Source: Plotosus lineatus (Eukaryota; Chordata; Actinopteri; Siluriformes; Plotosidae). Taken from it: 64,000 nt of DNA. The DNA lies in NCBI GenBank assembly GCA_024760905.1, contig CM045750.1:19544419-19608418 (forward strand). Direction: 5' to 3'. Position numbers and translations under genes: made by a program. The notes beneath the pieces are model-generated. The model was not told the DNA's origin, searched no databases, and was given only the letters and a program-made list of their open reading frames with translations. Shown here piece by piece: positions 21,131 to 32,429 of this stretch; position 1 is the first letter of the stretch; every line of letters starts with the position of its first letter.

Positions 21131-21799
21131 GTGTGTGTTTGGGGGTTATAATATACATTCCCCATTTTTTTAAGTTGAATTTGACAAATTAAAAATCACA
21201 TGAAAAGAGAAAAAAAAAAAGTTTTGACATGATTTATCTTTTTTTTTATCATTTTTAAACTTCAGAAGAAAAAAAAAAAAAAACATGCTTTGGATTTATA
21301 TTTACTGTGAAGTCTCAGAATGGCAGATCTGTCTCACCTTCAAGAGGAAGTAAGGGATCAAGTGATTGATGTGGCTGCCACTTGACCACAGGTAAGTTTC
21401 CAATTGAATCTAGAGAGTGCCAATATATATTCATTGAAAATGTCATCTGCAGAATGTATGACATTCAAACTCCCCAGCAGGAATATTTGCTCTCCAATAC
21501 TGCAGTCAGTGAAAGGTGTGTAATCGCCAATCACTGATTAGAAAAAGGGACATGTGTTTACTCACACAGGGACGTCAGTGACAACACTTTAGAAGATTGA
21601 GGGGTAGCCTTGGTGGTGCTGTATACTGGACCAGGTATGCCATGACAGGCAGGAGGTAGCTTTCCGAATTGTTAATTTTGATTTCTTTGCCAAATTATAG
21701 GAATTTGCATCCAGATGTTTTGCGACTCTAAACACAAGCAAATAGTGTGCCTTAAAATAAGTATATAATAATAATAATAATTTATATATATTTATATAT
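21131..21799. other. low-copy sequence with a consensus splice-donor motif
   Basis: Poly-A/T runs at about 21208-21285. At 21388-21398 the motif acaggtaagtt matches a vertebrate 5' splice site. An ATG at 21319 opens a short frame (MADLSHLQEEVRD) that stops before the motif, so it is not a clear exon. Confidence 0.35.
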
Positions 21800-22069
21800 A
21801 TGGCGTCCGTCAGTCTCGAAGAACTACGGACTTGCACTCTGGCTGGTATCCCGGCTGGTAATACTCTCCAGTGTGCAGAGCATGGGTAGAAAGTATGGAG
21901 GACAGGCTGTTACCCCAGCAGCAAGCCCTCTCCCCCCCCCCCCTTGGCGCCACCAGAACGATCCATTGGAAGGACAGAAGGCGGTATGACTAGGTTCCAG
22001 TGCTGCTGCAGGATTTGGCGGAACGTTGCTGTGAACGAACTGCCTCAGGAGACTCCGAGTTCCAATTAG
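21800..22069. repeat. unclassified interspersed repeat
   Basis: tatggcgtccgtcagtctcg, aagaactacggacttgcact, ggctggtatcccggctggta and cagagcatgggtagaaagta look like a dispersed animal repeat, but I cannot name it and there is no second copy here. It ends at the broken tail of the next SINE. Confidence 0.35.
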
Positions 22070-22286
22070 AAACACACTGACGGCAATGCAGCTACTCTTG
22101 ACGAAAGTCACAAATGGTTCTTTTACATGAACCTCACACTATAGACAGTGAGAGACATGGCCAGCCTTTGATAACCCACTTAGCTCCACTTGGGGGAGGT
22201 TGGCAACTTGTTGAGATTGGGGCTTGAACCCCCAACTCTAGGATCAGTGATCCAGCCGACATTACCACCAGGCTACCACTGCCCAA
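22070..22286 (-). mobile_element. SINE-A, tail missing
   Basis: Minus strand: head (ggtagcctggtggtaatgtc), B box (tgggggttcaagccccaatc) and body to the cagtgtgttt point. It stops just before the two SINE-A tails diverge, so the subtype cannot be decided. Confidence 0.82.
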
Positions 22287-22579
22287 ATATCTTAATAATT
22301 CAAATATTATATGTAAATAAAATACAAATGGTGAGACCAAGAATTTCAGCAAGTCTCAAACTTTTCTCAAATTTCCCATGTGGAAATCTCCAACTTTTTC
22401 GATGCCGAGAATGTCATGAGACAGTACAAGTATTTGAGAGCATTTTCGGAATGAAAAGAAACAGCTGTGAATTGTCACTTGCATCAGTTGCTTTTCTACT
22501 GCAGCTCGATTCTGATCACACCTTTAAATACCATATTTAGGAGAAAAAAAATAAGTGTATGTATTTCAATCATCAGTCA

Positions 22580-23125
22580 ATCATCTTCTCCTGGTTGATC
22601 CAGAGTTGGGCCATGGGGCAGTATCGTCATCACTAAGGTCCAGGCATTCCTTTCCCCAGCCACTTCCTTCCGCTCTTCCAGGGTGACATAAGGTGTTCTC
22701 AGACCGGTCGGGAGACATAGTCCCTCCACTGTGTTCTGGTCGGCCCCGGGGTCCCTTCCCTTGTGCCCAAAACACCACAGCAGGAAGACATTCAGAAGGC
22801 ATTGTAGTTAGATGACCAAACCAACTGGCTCCTCTCAATGCAGAGCAGCAGTGGTTCTACTCCTAGCTTCTCTCATATGGCCGAGTTTCTCACCATATCT
22901 CTCAGGGACAGAAGCTCATTTCAGCCCACTTGTAATCGTGATTTATTCTTTTGGTCACTGCCGATCGACTGGTGAAGCAGAAGCAAGAGTTTGGTCTTTC
23001 GGCTCAGCTCCCTCTCACCGCGCCGGACCGGTATAAGCTCTGCTGAAATGCAGAGGCCACACCAATCCGCCTGTCGATCTCCAGTTCCATCCTTTCCTCA
23101 GTTGAGCCCAGGATACTTTAATTCC
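22580..23125 (-). pseudogene. non-LTR retrotransposon fragment (same family as 6.0-6.5 kb)
   Basis: The minus strand shows FGHLTTMPSECLPAVVF, then a degraded GKGPRGRP stretch. At the DNA level, tggctcctctcaatgcagag and cagcagtggttctactcc closely match 6237-6275. It extends further upstream in the LINE than the 6.0 kb copy, with tttggtctttcggctcagct and accaatccgcctgtcgatct, and stays in a single orientation. Stops and frame changes break it throughout. Confidence 0.75.
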
Positions 23126-23895
23126 TGAACTTGAGCATACATAATCTTGACTATACATTCTGTTTATAATGTACATTATTCCGCTTACTTTTTCCGTTGT
23201 ACATAAGTTGTAATGCCTGACCGAAGAACGTATATGCGTTCAATCATGAGTTGATGCTTTTGTTCTCTGTACTTTACAATTCCCTTCACTTCTATTTTAC
23301 AGCCTGCATGGTTCATGTGTATGTTTTATGAGACTCTCAATTCAGTGTTTGGCTCTTACGACTAATTAGTGGTGTGCATGTTGTGATATGGTGTCTTTAT
23401 TTGCTGTCATGAAGTGTGCTTCAAATATTTATTAGTGATTCTGTTGCCCCTTTCATGTAGAGGCTATTACTGATGTCTTTTGCTGTTACTTTGGATTTTT
23501 ACTTCACAAATCTGACAATGTGTGTCATCAACTGCTGTTGTTTTTCATGGCTGATATGTTTGATGTTAGGTTGGTAATACACCAGTCATTTTCTATCCTT
23601 TGCAGGACATTCAAAATTCCTCTATTGTCTAAGCCCAATGCTTGTGTAATGGGTCTGATAGGTTTTCGCTCATTTGTCAGCTTCAAAAATGGCTCGCTTT
23701 TCTCTGATAGACAGCTCGCTGCTTTATCTTCGCACAATAAAAACAGTCATTTCAGGGGAAAACCACAAGGCTCAAAGCAAAGGGTTTAGAGCTATTAACT
23801 ATATTTTATATTATTCCAAACGTGCACAGCCAAGCAACAAGAAAATCATGGAAGCAACATAACCTGATCATAAAAATAGCATTAAATAATTCAAA
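23126..23895. other. low-copy non-coding sequence
   Basis: No gene recognised. Overlapping frames at 23520-23862 are on both strands and carry no known motif. Confidence 0.5.
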
Positions 23896-24233
23896 TAATT
23901 CATTTTCTGAACCACATAATCCTAATTAGGGTTGCAGGGAGGCTGGTGCCCATCCCAGCTGACTCTGGGAGAGGGCAGAATACACCCTAAACAACTCACC
24001 AGGCCATCACAGGGCAGAAACACACTGATGGATATGCAGGTACTCTTGTCGAAAGTCAGCAATGTTTTTTTTTGTTTTTTGTTTTTTTTACACGAACCTC
24101 TAACCATAGACACTGAGAGACATGTCCAGCCTTTGATAACCCAGGGGGGCAGTGACAACCTGTTGAGGGTGGGGCTTGAACCCCCAACCTTGGGATCAGC
24201 GATCCAGCACCTTACCATCAGGCCGCCACCACC
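23896..24233 (-). mobile_element. SINE-A1, full length
   Basis: Minus strand: head (ggtggcggcctgatggtaag), B box (ggttgggggttcaagcccca), body and tail 1. A T/G-rich insertion at 24066-24090 (+ strand) interrupts the 'tcttttacatgaacc' segment. Confidence 0.9.
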
Positions 24234-24234
24234 A

Positions 24235-24285
<51 letters not shown>

Positions 24286-24286
24286 T
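24234..24286. repeat. (ATT)n microsatellite
   Basis: About 17 ATT units at the 5' edge of the preceding SINE. Confidence 0.95.
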
Positions 24287-24317
24287 GTTTCTTTGCATCA
24301 GTGAAACAAATACATGA

Positions 24318-24662
24318 CACATTGCTGGAATACTGGTCTCGTGGCATAGGGTGCTGGATCACTGATCCAAAGGTTGGGGGTTCGAGTCCCACTCTCCACA
24401 AGGTTGTCACTGTCCCTACAGTGCAGCTAACTTGGTTATCAAAGGCCAGCCATGTCTCTCACTGTCTATGGTGTGAGGTTCATGTAAAAGAATCATTGCT
24501 GACATTCAACAAGAGTGGGCTGCAAAGCTATTGGTGTGTTTCCACCCTGTGATGGTCTGGCAAACTGTCCAGGGTGTACTCTGCCCTCACCTGGAGTTGG
24601 CTGGGTTGGGCGCCAGCCTCCCTGTGGCCCTAATTTGGATTAAGTGGTTACAGAAAATGATG

Positions 24663-24663
<1 letters not shown>
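24318..24663 (+). mobile_element. SINE-A1, full length, inverted partner of the 23.9 kb copy
   Basis: Head (ctggtctcgtggcatagggt), B box (gggggttcgagtcccactct), body and tail 1, ending in an (ATA)n array at 24657-24703. Together with the copy at 23896-24233 it makes a head-to-head inverted pair with about 85 bp between the heads. Confidence 0.9.

Positions 24664-24703
<40 letters not shown>
24664..24703. repeat. (AAT)n SINE-tail microsatellite
   Basis: AAT array continuing the A-rich end of the preceding SINE. Confidence 0.93.
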
Positions 24704-24704
<1 letters not shown>

Positions 24705-24810
24705 TTTATAAATATTTTGCCTTGAAAAGCCATTTCATGTAGCTCTTTCTTTTTAAACTATTTACTTTAAGTATGTTATGAAAGTTTACAATGAATTGTG
24801 CAATAGGCAA

Positions 24811-24843
<33 letters not shown>

Positions 24844-26562
24844 AGAAAGACAGAAAAAAACTAATCAAGCACATTATAATGACTACGGCTCCTGTGTCCT
24901 GCCTGAGATCCCTTAGTACTTAAATTTATTAACTCCACAGAAGATATTTCAAACAGCCAGTTATCATAAGATTCCACGTGTCTGCTTAAATAGCCTCAAC
25001 CTGCTGTCTATCTCTCCTTTCCTTTCTTAGTCTTTCAGCTATACTGCAGGCTGAGGATTACACCCACATATCCTCCTATTCCTGTTATGCATGCAAACAC
25101 AGTGGACCACTGCCAGACACTGCCGTAAATAAGAGTCTCTGTGTGCTTTTAGCTGACTGGCAGTGAAGCAATTAGAGAGGTACAATGTCTCACTCCATCC
25201 TCCCAGCACCATACTGCAAAGAAAAAAAAGAAAAAAAAAAGATAGGGAAAACACGTGCGCACATACAAACCGTATAAACAGCAATTCCAAATATAGTAAC
25301 CATGAAGCATAAGAGTGCATACTCTGACATGGGTAAGATGGTGAAGGTGTAGAATATATTTTAAGCAGCGGTGCTGCCAGAAAATTACACCGACTCCGCA
25401 TTTGATTTTAAACATGATGCAACGAAATTTTTTTTCAGTTTTTAAAACTGAAGGACAAATAATTTTACTTCTGCAATACTTTGTCCATATTTTCACAAAC
25501 ATCTAATGAGCACAGCTTCCTCTTCTCTGGAGAATATCTCACCTGACAGTAAAACTCTAAGGTAATGTGATTCTAGCTTACAGGCTCCAGGAGGACTTTC
25601 ACACTGGAGCTTTTGGTGTGTGCCAGGGTCGTCTTTGCTTTATACTTCAGTTTATTTAACTATTGGGAACATCAGCAGTGATAAATTCTTGCTTCACTCA
25701 TCCACTAATTTTATAAACGGGCAAAAAAGTTGGTGAATTGGTGAGAGTTTAAAGCATACGTACATCACACATGTATGGGTAGGTCTTGGAGTTGACAGCA
25801 TAGCGTGCCACTGGCTGGGTGAGGAAGTCCCGGCACCATCTATGTTCATGTCAGATTTCCCTTGATGAGTTCACACTAGAGCAGGAAAGGAAATGATGAA
25901 AGCCAAAGACATGCTTTTTACTGGTATTGCATGGTCAGAGACCTTAATGTAACCTGATGCTGTGTTCACCTCGCCATATTTTTTTTCCAATTATTAAAGT
26001 GAGGTTAAGTTAGATTGGCTGATGCAGGAAACCCAAACTAAGAGGAGATAACTCAGCTGTTGGTACTGCAGAACCACACTTTCATTATTTGAGTTCCCAT
26101 TTTATATCCATGTCACCATGAAAGAATAGTGCATTGATGCGATAACCTGCTCAGTCAGCTCATCCGCTGATTCATTTTATTACCACATTAATGTTGCTGA
26201 GTCTCGTCCAAACCAACCTGAGCAACAGTGGAAGGGTGACTGATTCATGCTGCGATCAACGCTGAATGCTCCCCATGCAAATCTTAGAAAGCGTAACCTG
26301 TTTTTTTTTTTTTTTTCCCCTCCACCAGATAGTATATTTTGATAAATTTCATTATTGGACGCAAAGAACTGAAAATCAACCAACATTGAGATTCTGGTGG
26401 ACATTTTTAAACCTTTAACTGTTTTCACAGTTATAATCACACACTTATAACTTACAAACATTGCAAAATATATTCTTATCATGTTTCATATTTGATAACA
26501 AAATAAAGCTTGTGATAAGTCCCGATTTATTATGATGCGTAATTCATTTTAAAATATATGTA
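24704..26562. other. low-copy non-coding sequence
   Basis: The longest repeat-poor stretch in the window. It has a poly-A run at about 24811-24841, shorter A/T runs near 25220 and 26300, and no coding or RNA gene that I can support. Reading frames at 25039-25502 and 26180-26482 lack known motifs. Confidence 0.55.
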
Positions 26563-27085
26563 CAGGGATCCCTCGCTACTTCGTGCTTCAAATCCTGCGG
26601 ATTTGCTGCATCACTGTCTAAAAACAAATAAATAAATAAACAATCATCAAATTAAAAAATAAGGAAATTAAGGAAGAATATGGTAAAAAGTTCAGGAAAA
26701 TGTCACAAAAATAAGGACAATTATTTAAAAAAAAACCCTAAACCAACAACAAAAAAAAAAACCTCAAAACCTCCCATGAAAACTCTTTACATTGTTGCAT
26801 CTGTGCACATCTGTGTGCATGCATGCGTTCAAGAGTGTATGTATGTGTGTCATCTCCTTCTCATACAATACCATCTGTATGTGTGTACAGTATTTATATA
26901 TATATTTTTGAATGTTTAATTGTTATTATAAGCATTTATAGCATTGAATATGTGTTTGTTGATATCATATACACATATACATGTAAGTAAATGTGAGTCT
27001 CGGGGGGGGGGGTCCTACTTTGCGGATTTTGATGGTTGCGTGGCGATCTCAGTCCCAATAAACCGCAGAAACTGAGGGATCCCTG
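26563..27085 (-). mobile_element. K5: complete K element with TA duplication
   Basis: It begins cagggatccctcgctacttc and ends gaaactgagggatccctg, with TA immediately outside each end. It is reversed relative to K1. The 523 bp contain the family landmarks aaataaggaaattaaggaag and gaatgtttaattgttattat and no coding region. This is the cleanest pair of ends in the family. Confidence 0.85.
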
Positions 27086-28097
27086 TATTTTTTTTTCTTT
27101 AGTAAGACATCAAGGCAGGGTTAAAACATGCCCTTCTAGACTACCAGAGATCAAAGCCTGCCCAGATTACTTCCGTAGAGTAAAGTCAAACTTTTGATTG
27201 GACAGAGCCATAATTTACTTAAATGTGTATATCTACTTACTAAGTTCTGTGCATGCCTCATGGAAAGCAAAGCTATTGTATCAGGGAATAGAGTTGGGAA
27301 GTCCCTGAAGTTTTAACTGGCTATCCAGTAACCAATATACACCAGGAAATGTCCAGTTCATGAAAAAAAAAAAAAAAAAAAAAAACTCCACAAGACTGAC
27401 ATTTGACTGCATACATAAAACCAGAGCTTTAAGATTCAGCTGTCCATAGCAGTTTCAGAACCGATACCCATCTAGAGCAGCGCAGCATGGAATCTCTCGA
27501 ACCTTTCTTCAGTTGATAACCAATGGTGGCTTTCCATTTGTTAATATATCTGCTGTCAGACTTAATTCAGTAACCGAATTTTACATTGCTATTATTTTGG
27601 ATTTTTTTTTTCATGCATAAACAAACTGTCAATTCCTATTTTTTTTTTTTTTTTTTAATTTCTTTGTGTTTTGTTTAGTTGTCTCACAAGTTTTGTTCTA
27701 CGAGTTGTGTTTTGTTTACTTAAGGTCTTTAAATAATTAATCCCTCTCCCCTAAATTACCACCAAACACTTTTTAAGTAGATTCTTCAATATAATTACTA
27801 CATGACACATTAAACTAGTTTGCAAAACAAAGTATCTCGCTGGATCTCACTGAGTCATCCAGTCAAACTGCTTCGGGCTTTACTTTTTATTAGTCCTAGT
27901 TATTATAAAACCCAATGCCCGGAAGCAGGCACTTTCTACAGGTGCAATAATGTTACTCTCAGCTGTATAATATGGGCACCGGGCTCGGGAAATCAGGGAA
28001 AAAGTATTTGTTTTATTTCCCACCTCACGCTTAAAATTACACTAGAAGCGGCAAGAACACTTTAAAGACCTTGACCAAGAAGTAATGCAAACAGTTA
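27086..28097. other. low-copy non-coding sequence
   Basis: Poly-A at about 27362-27385 and poly-T at 27639-27656. No gene seen. The 27820-28065 frame lacks a known domain. Confidence 0.5.
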
Positions 28098-28343
28098 CAC
28101 TGCCCTCCATAATTACTAATACCTCTTATTAAAATGTGTTCTCTAGCTTCTAATTAATTCAGTTGGTTTCAGACCACAATGAAAAAAAAAAAAACAAAAA
28201 AAAAAGAAAGAAAATCCACCCTTTAATTCAAGTGCATTTATTCCGTGGGGAAAAAAATCCCACATTATAAAATTAAAACAATAAATAGTAATAAAAGCGC
28301 CGAATGTTCTCCTATAATGTTTGTTAAGATAAGATGGGATAAT

Positions 28344-28377
<34 letters not shown>

Positions 28378-29445
28378 TCTTCTCTGCACAATACATACTC
28401 TAAATCATCCAGCAGGCTGGTTCCTCTCCTCTGCACTCTCCTCTTCAGCTCACTCCAAGGTTCTCAATGGGGTTGAGGTCAGGTGACTGAGATGGCCATG
28501 GGAGGAGCTTGATTCTGTGCCTGGTGAATCATTTTTGTGTCGACTTGCCCACATGTTTAGGGTCATTATCTTGCCAAAAGACCCAGTGGAAACTGGTTCC
28601 CAGTGCCTCTGGAAGAAAAACAGGCCCACAGCATCACCAATCCTTCACGTACTCTACAGTGGGCATGAGGTGCTTTTATGCAGACTCATCGTTTATGTTC
28701 TACAAAACCCACTTAGAGTGTTTGTTGCCAAAAAGCTCAATCATGGTCTCATCTGATCAAAGCACACGATCCCGGTTGAAGTCCCAGTATCTCTTAGCGA
28801 ACTCCAGATGTTTGCATTTATGATTGTGAGTCAGAAAAGGGTTTTCTTTCTGCATGTCTCCTAAACAGCTTGGGATGTCGATGGCGCCTGATGGTTGTTT
28901 TGGAGACTTTTTGACTTCATTTATTGCAATTCTTTAACACTGAGCTTTGAAGAAGTCTTTTTTTATTTTTATTTTTTGAAGAATTTATTTATTTATTAGT
29001 TTATTATTTCATCATCCTCACTGTGTGTTGTGGAAAAATAATCTTGTGTCCTTGTCCAGGCTTGTTTACCACTGTTCCGGTTGTTTTAAACTTCTTAATG
29101 ATTCCTCTGACAGTAGATATGTGCAGGTGCAGGCAAGAGGTTATTTTCTTGTAATCATTGTCTGACTTGGGAAGGTCGACATGTATCTGCCTTACTTGAA
29201 TGCTGTGCTCCGTTGTCTTTCCCATTTTGAAGAGTGGATAACAGAAATGGCCTTTGTGTCATGTCATATTAAGACGACAGGGAAACAGGAAGTGATAAAT
29301 GAACAGGAAGTGATGAATTAATAATTCCATGTTCCTCGATGCTCTGATCAACTTTATAAACCACTGTAGAAATTACAGAAATAAGCCGATTACATTTATT
29401 TCCGGGGAATTGTTTGGAGTGTAAATAAATGTAGAACAGGTGATT

Positions 29446-29481
<36 letters not shown>

Positions 29482-29605
29482 TTTCTTAATCAAATGTTTC
29501 TATTCCCTTAAAATTCACTTGAGTGAACTGTGACATTTTTCTCTTTCTTTCTTTCTTTCGTTCTTTCTTTCTTTCTTTCCAATTTTCAGTGTGAGAATAG
29601 CTTCT

Positions 29606-29638
<33 letters not shown>

Positions 29639-29701
29639 TTTTTTTTTTTTAATCCATTCATCAAATCTTAACAATGGGGCCAATAATTATTGAGGGCATT
29701 G
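28098..29701 (-). mobile_element. decayed Tc1-like transposon
   Basis: The left end cactgccctccataatta and the right end, read inward as caatgccctcaataatta, form terminal inverted repeats. TA precedes the left end. The roughly 1.6 kb length and interior transposase relic fit a full Tc1 element. Poly-A, (CTTT)n and (GA)n tracts have grown inside it (28183-28215, 28349-28373, 29451-29479, 29545-29580, 29609-29636). Confidence 0.85.
28440..29225 (-). pseudogene. Tc1-type transposase pseudogene
   Basis: The minus-strand ATG at 29225 starts MGKTTEHSIQVRQIHVDLPK, followed by a helix-turn-helix-like STVRGIIKKFKTTGTVVNKP, the paired-type DNA-binding region. It is truncated near residue 73 by a stop. 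Further down, pieces of the catalytic domain appear in shifted frames: DAVGLFFFQRHWEPVSTGS, and finally SPDLNPIENL at about 28461-28487, which carries the last catalytic Glu of DD34E. A stop follows soon after through a short deletion. It cannot encode an active enzyme. Confidence 0.85.
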
Positions 29702-29793
29702 CATATGTTGTACATGTTAAATATATCACATTCGAAAAACATCGGAAGAGAATTACCATTCCAGATAAACATGGTGTACTGTATTTTTCTAAT

Positions 29794-30119
29794 ATGGCGT
29801 CGTGGTTAGCACATCTGCCTCACAGCAAGAAGCCCTGGGTTCGATTGCCGGCCTGGGCGTTTCTGTGTGGCGTTTGCATGTTCTCCCCATGCTCGGGTGG
29901 GTTTCTTCTGGGTACTCCAGTTTCCTTCCACAGTCCAAAAACATGCACAGTAAGCTAATTGGCCGTTCTAAATTGCCCATAGGATCGCATCATGCAGAAG
30001 GTAATGGCAAACCACTGCACTATCCTGGCCAAGAAAACCTCCATGAAGATAATAATGAAGGTGTTATCCTTCATGGCAGGTCGCCAAGAGTCGTCCGACG
30101 ACTCGGAAGGTACCAGACC
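29794..30119 (+). mobile_element. chimeric SINE: SINE-B head with a Bov-B/RTE-like tail, 11-bp TSD
   Basis: The head and body are standard SINE-B: cgtcgtggttagcacatctg, B box cctgggttcgattgccgg, tgtgtggcgtttgcatgttc, aattggccgttctaaattgc. After 'cccatagg' the tail differs from every other SINE-B copy: gcagaaggtaatggcaaacc, then ctggccaagaaaacctccat and aagagtcgtccgacgactcg. The flank atttttctaat at 29783-29793 is repeated exactly at 30120-30130, so head and tail inserted together. The tail recalls the 3' end of Bov-B/RTE LINEs, which is recollection of the family and not a search. Confidence 0.85.
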
Positions 30120-30130
30120 ATTTTTCTAAT

Positions 30131-30814
30131 GTTTTTTTTTTTTTCCCCTCCCAATTTAGTCTCACTGTTCTACGAACCTCATAGGTTCTACTCAACAGAG
30201 AGAACCGTTCATGAGTGTTTTTATGTGGCTGACCAGAGAAAATCAGAGTGCGGTACAGGAGGAAAATGAAAATGCAGTGTATGAGGGGATTAAAACTGCG
30301 CCACAATCAAGGAGTTCCACAGCGATTGGGCCATTCCATTTCCAAAACCGAGATGTCACTCCATTTCTGATGAACTTTTCCATTGATTCGTCACAGCTCA
30401 CATTTAACCAAGGAGTACTGACAGATTCCCTTGGCTCTAGTTTGCTGAGGAAAATGACCTTTTTCCAATTTGTTGGATTATACCAGTTCATTACCCTTCC
30501 ATTATGATTGTTTGGTTCCCCAATGTGATTTCACCAACACGTGGACAGAAACATTTTCCAGAACAGTACATACAGCAGGGCACTATTTGTTAAAATTATA
30601 TAACCATTTATTGTCAATAGGACATAATTTTAAAATAAAACAAGAAAGATGCTTCTTTTCACTTACTGTTCCCTCATATGAATCATGTCCTGCAAACCCC
30701 ATGACCTCTAACCTATTTCTGATTTGTTCAAGTGATACAAGTAATGCAAAATTACACATCTAAATCAGCTCTGTCTTTGCGTACAGGTTAAATTATTGTT
30801 CCAGCAGGGTGATC
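30131..30814. other. low-copy non-coding sequence
   Basis: Poly-T at 30132-30144. Frames on both strands at 30211-30507 show no family motif. Confidence 0.5.
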
Positions 30815-30869
30815 ACTGTGCCCGGTGGTGTATTGTTTAGGCTGCAGGAGCCCTAAGCAAGGTCTAAAC
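30815..30869 (+). mobile_element. SINE-D, 5' piece
   Basis: gcccggtggtgtattgttta and gagccctaagcaaggtctaa match, in sense, the SINE-D copy at 60244-60554. The element is interrupted at 30870 by a hAT fold-back and resumes at 31260. Confidence 0.6.
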
Positions 30870-31259
30870 CAGGGGTCCCCAATCTTATCCACAAAGGCCC
30901 GGTGTGGGTGGAGGTTTTTACTTCAACCAAACAGTAGCCACACCTTCCACGTGTTTCAATCACCGGTCATCAAAAAAAAAAAAAAAAAAATACATTCCAC
31001 ATGCATGTTTCAAGTCTGTAGTGGGGCCATCTTGGTGAGATCACCTTGCTTTAAAACTTAAGCAAGTTTTAAAGCAAGGTGATCTCACCAAGATGGCCCC
31101 ACTTCAGACTTGAAACACCAATGTCCAATCTGTTTTTTGTTTACTTTTCTTTTGATGATCAGTGATTGGTGGAAACAGGTGGAAGGTGTGGTTACTGTTT
31201 GGTTGAAGTGAAAACCTGCATCCACACCGCCCCTTTGTGGATAAGATTGGAGACCCCTG
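30870..31259. mobile_element. hAT-type fold-back element with 8-bp TSD
   Basis: The ends caggggtccccaatcttatc and, in reverse, caggggtctccaatcttatc are hAT-like terminal repeats. The 8-bp flanks gtctaaac (30862-30869) and gcctagac (31260-31267) match at 6 of 8 positions. The element is one long palindrome. The central arms 31021-31059 and 31064-31102 are perfectly complementary over 39 bp around a 4-base loop. Outer arms match with a poly-A insertion at 30971-30989. No coding capacity. Confidence 0.88.
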
Positions 31260-31440
31260 GCCTAGACCAAACGTTGGCACCAAGCAGTATGAATGGGGAC
31301 CAGTAAAAATGTTGTGAAGGTAACCCTCTATGGACATGCATCCCATCCAGGAGGCACTGCATGCCTAGCTGCTTCACACAAAGGACACCCAGGGATAAAC
31401 TCTGGCCGGATCAGCCAGTAGGCTTGGAGTAAAAACCCAA
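31260..31440 (+). mobile_element. SINE-D, 3' piece
   Basis: gaatggggaccagtaaaaat, ggtaaccctctatggacatg, cgcatcccatccaggaggca-like text and gataaactctggccggatca continue the SINE-D interrupted at 30869. They parallel the copy at 34488-34702. Confidence 0.65.
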
Positions 31441-31529
31441 CTGATGATCATTTTTCTTTTTCTTTTGTTTTGTAGCATGGAAACACTATGATCACTCTAT
31501 ACTTAAAAATCCCCAACCAAATCTCATTC

Positions 31530-31633
31530 ATTCACTCATTCATTTTCTAAACCACTTAATTCAATTAGAGTAGCATGGGAGACTGGGGTCCATCTCAGCC
31601 TACTCTTGTTGAGGGTAGGATACACCCAGAGAT
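31530..31633 (-). mobile_element. SINE-A1 tail fragment
   Basis: The + strand reads cattcattttctaaaccact, tggggtccatctcagcctac and gggtaggatacaccc, the reverse of tail 1 only. Confidence 0.65.
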
Positions 31634-31670
31634 TGCAAGTTCAAATCTGTTCAGTTCAGTTCATTTTCTG

Positions 31671-32004
31671 TAACCGTTTAATCCTAATTAGAGTTGCAGG
31701 GAGGCTGACGCCCAGCTGCAGAGTACACCCCAGACAGCTCGCCAGGCCATCACAGGGCGGAAACACGCTGGCGGCTCTGCAACTACTCTTGATGAAAGTA
31801 AGCAATGGCTCTTTTACGTGAACCTCTCACCATAGACAGTGAGAGACATGGCCGGCCTTTGATAATCCAGTTAATGGCACACTTGGTAGATGGGGAGGGG
31901 GAGGGGGCAGGGGGGTGGGGGCAGTGACAACCCATTGAGAGTAGGGCTTGAACCCCCGACCTTAGGATCAGTGATCCAGCACGCTACCACCAGGCCAACA
32001 CTAT
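31671..32004 (-). mobile_element. SINE-A1, full length
   Basis: Minus strand: head, B box (aggtcgggggttcaagccct), body with an expanded G-rich block at 31891-31923, and tail 1 ending ttaggattaaacggttacag. Confidence 0.9.
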
Positions 32005-32429
32005 GGGACAAACGTTTTAACCTTCATCGCTGAATATTGGGATACATTTAATATAATAGATCTTTCTGGAGGTGTTGGTATGAAGCTTGAGGGGTTGGAA
32101 TTTATTTTAGAAAGCATATTGATTTTATGTTATGTGATTACTGAAATGTGTCAACACAGTATTTCAAACATTTGAGGATAAATTACACAACAGATCACTT
32201 GAATTCATATGTGCCAGAGCATAAAGGTGGCCCTGCTATGGACTGCCGAGCTGTCCATACTGTAACCCACCTTTGACTGAAATAGAATCCAGTCTTCTCT
32301 CCACCCTATTAGAATTAAGCCTTTCAAACGATAATCGAATGAACGCAACATATCGGCATCCTCCGAGCAATTTAGGTGATTTCACTACTCAACTTTATGG
32401 ATCAAAATATCCAGAGAATACAAGACTCC
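32005..32429. other. low-copy non-coding sequence
   Basis: No gene or repeat recognised. Confidence 0.5.

Noticed and set aside
24704..26562. Host gene exons in the longest repeat-poor stretch
   Set aside because: I read both strands for domain motifs and paired splice sites and found nothing that I could support.
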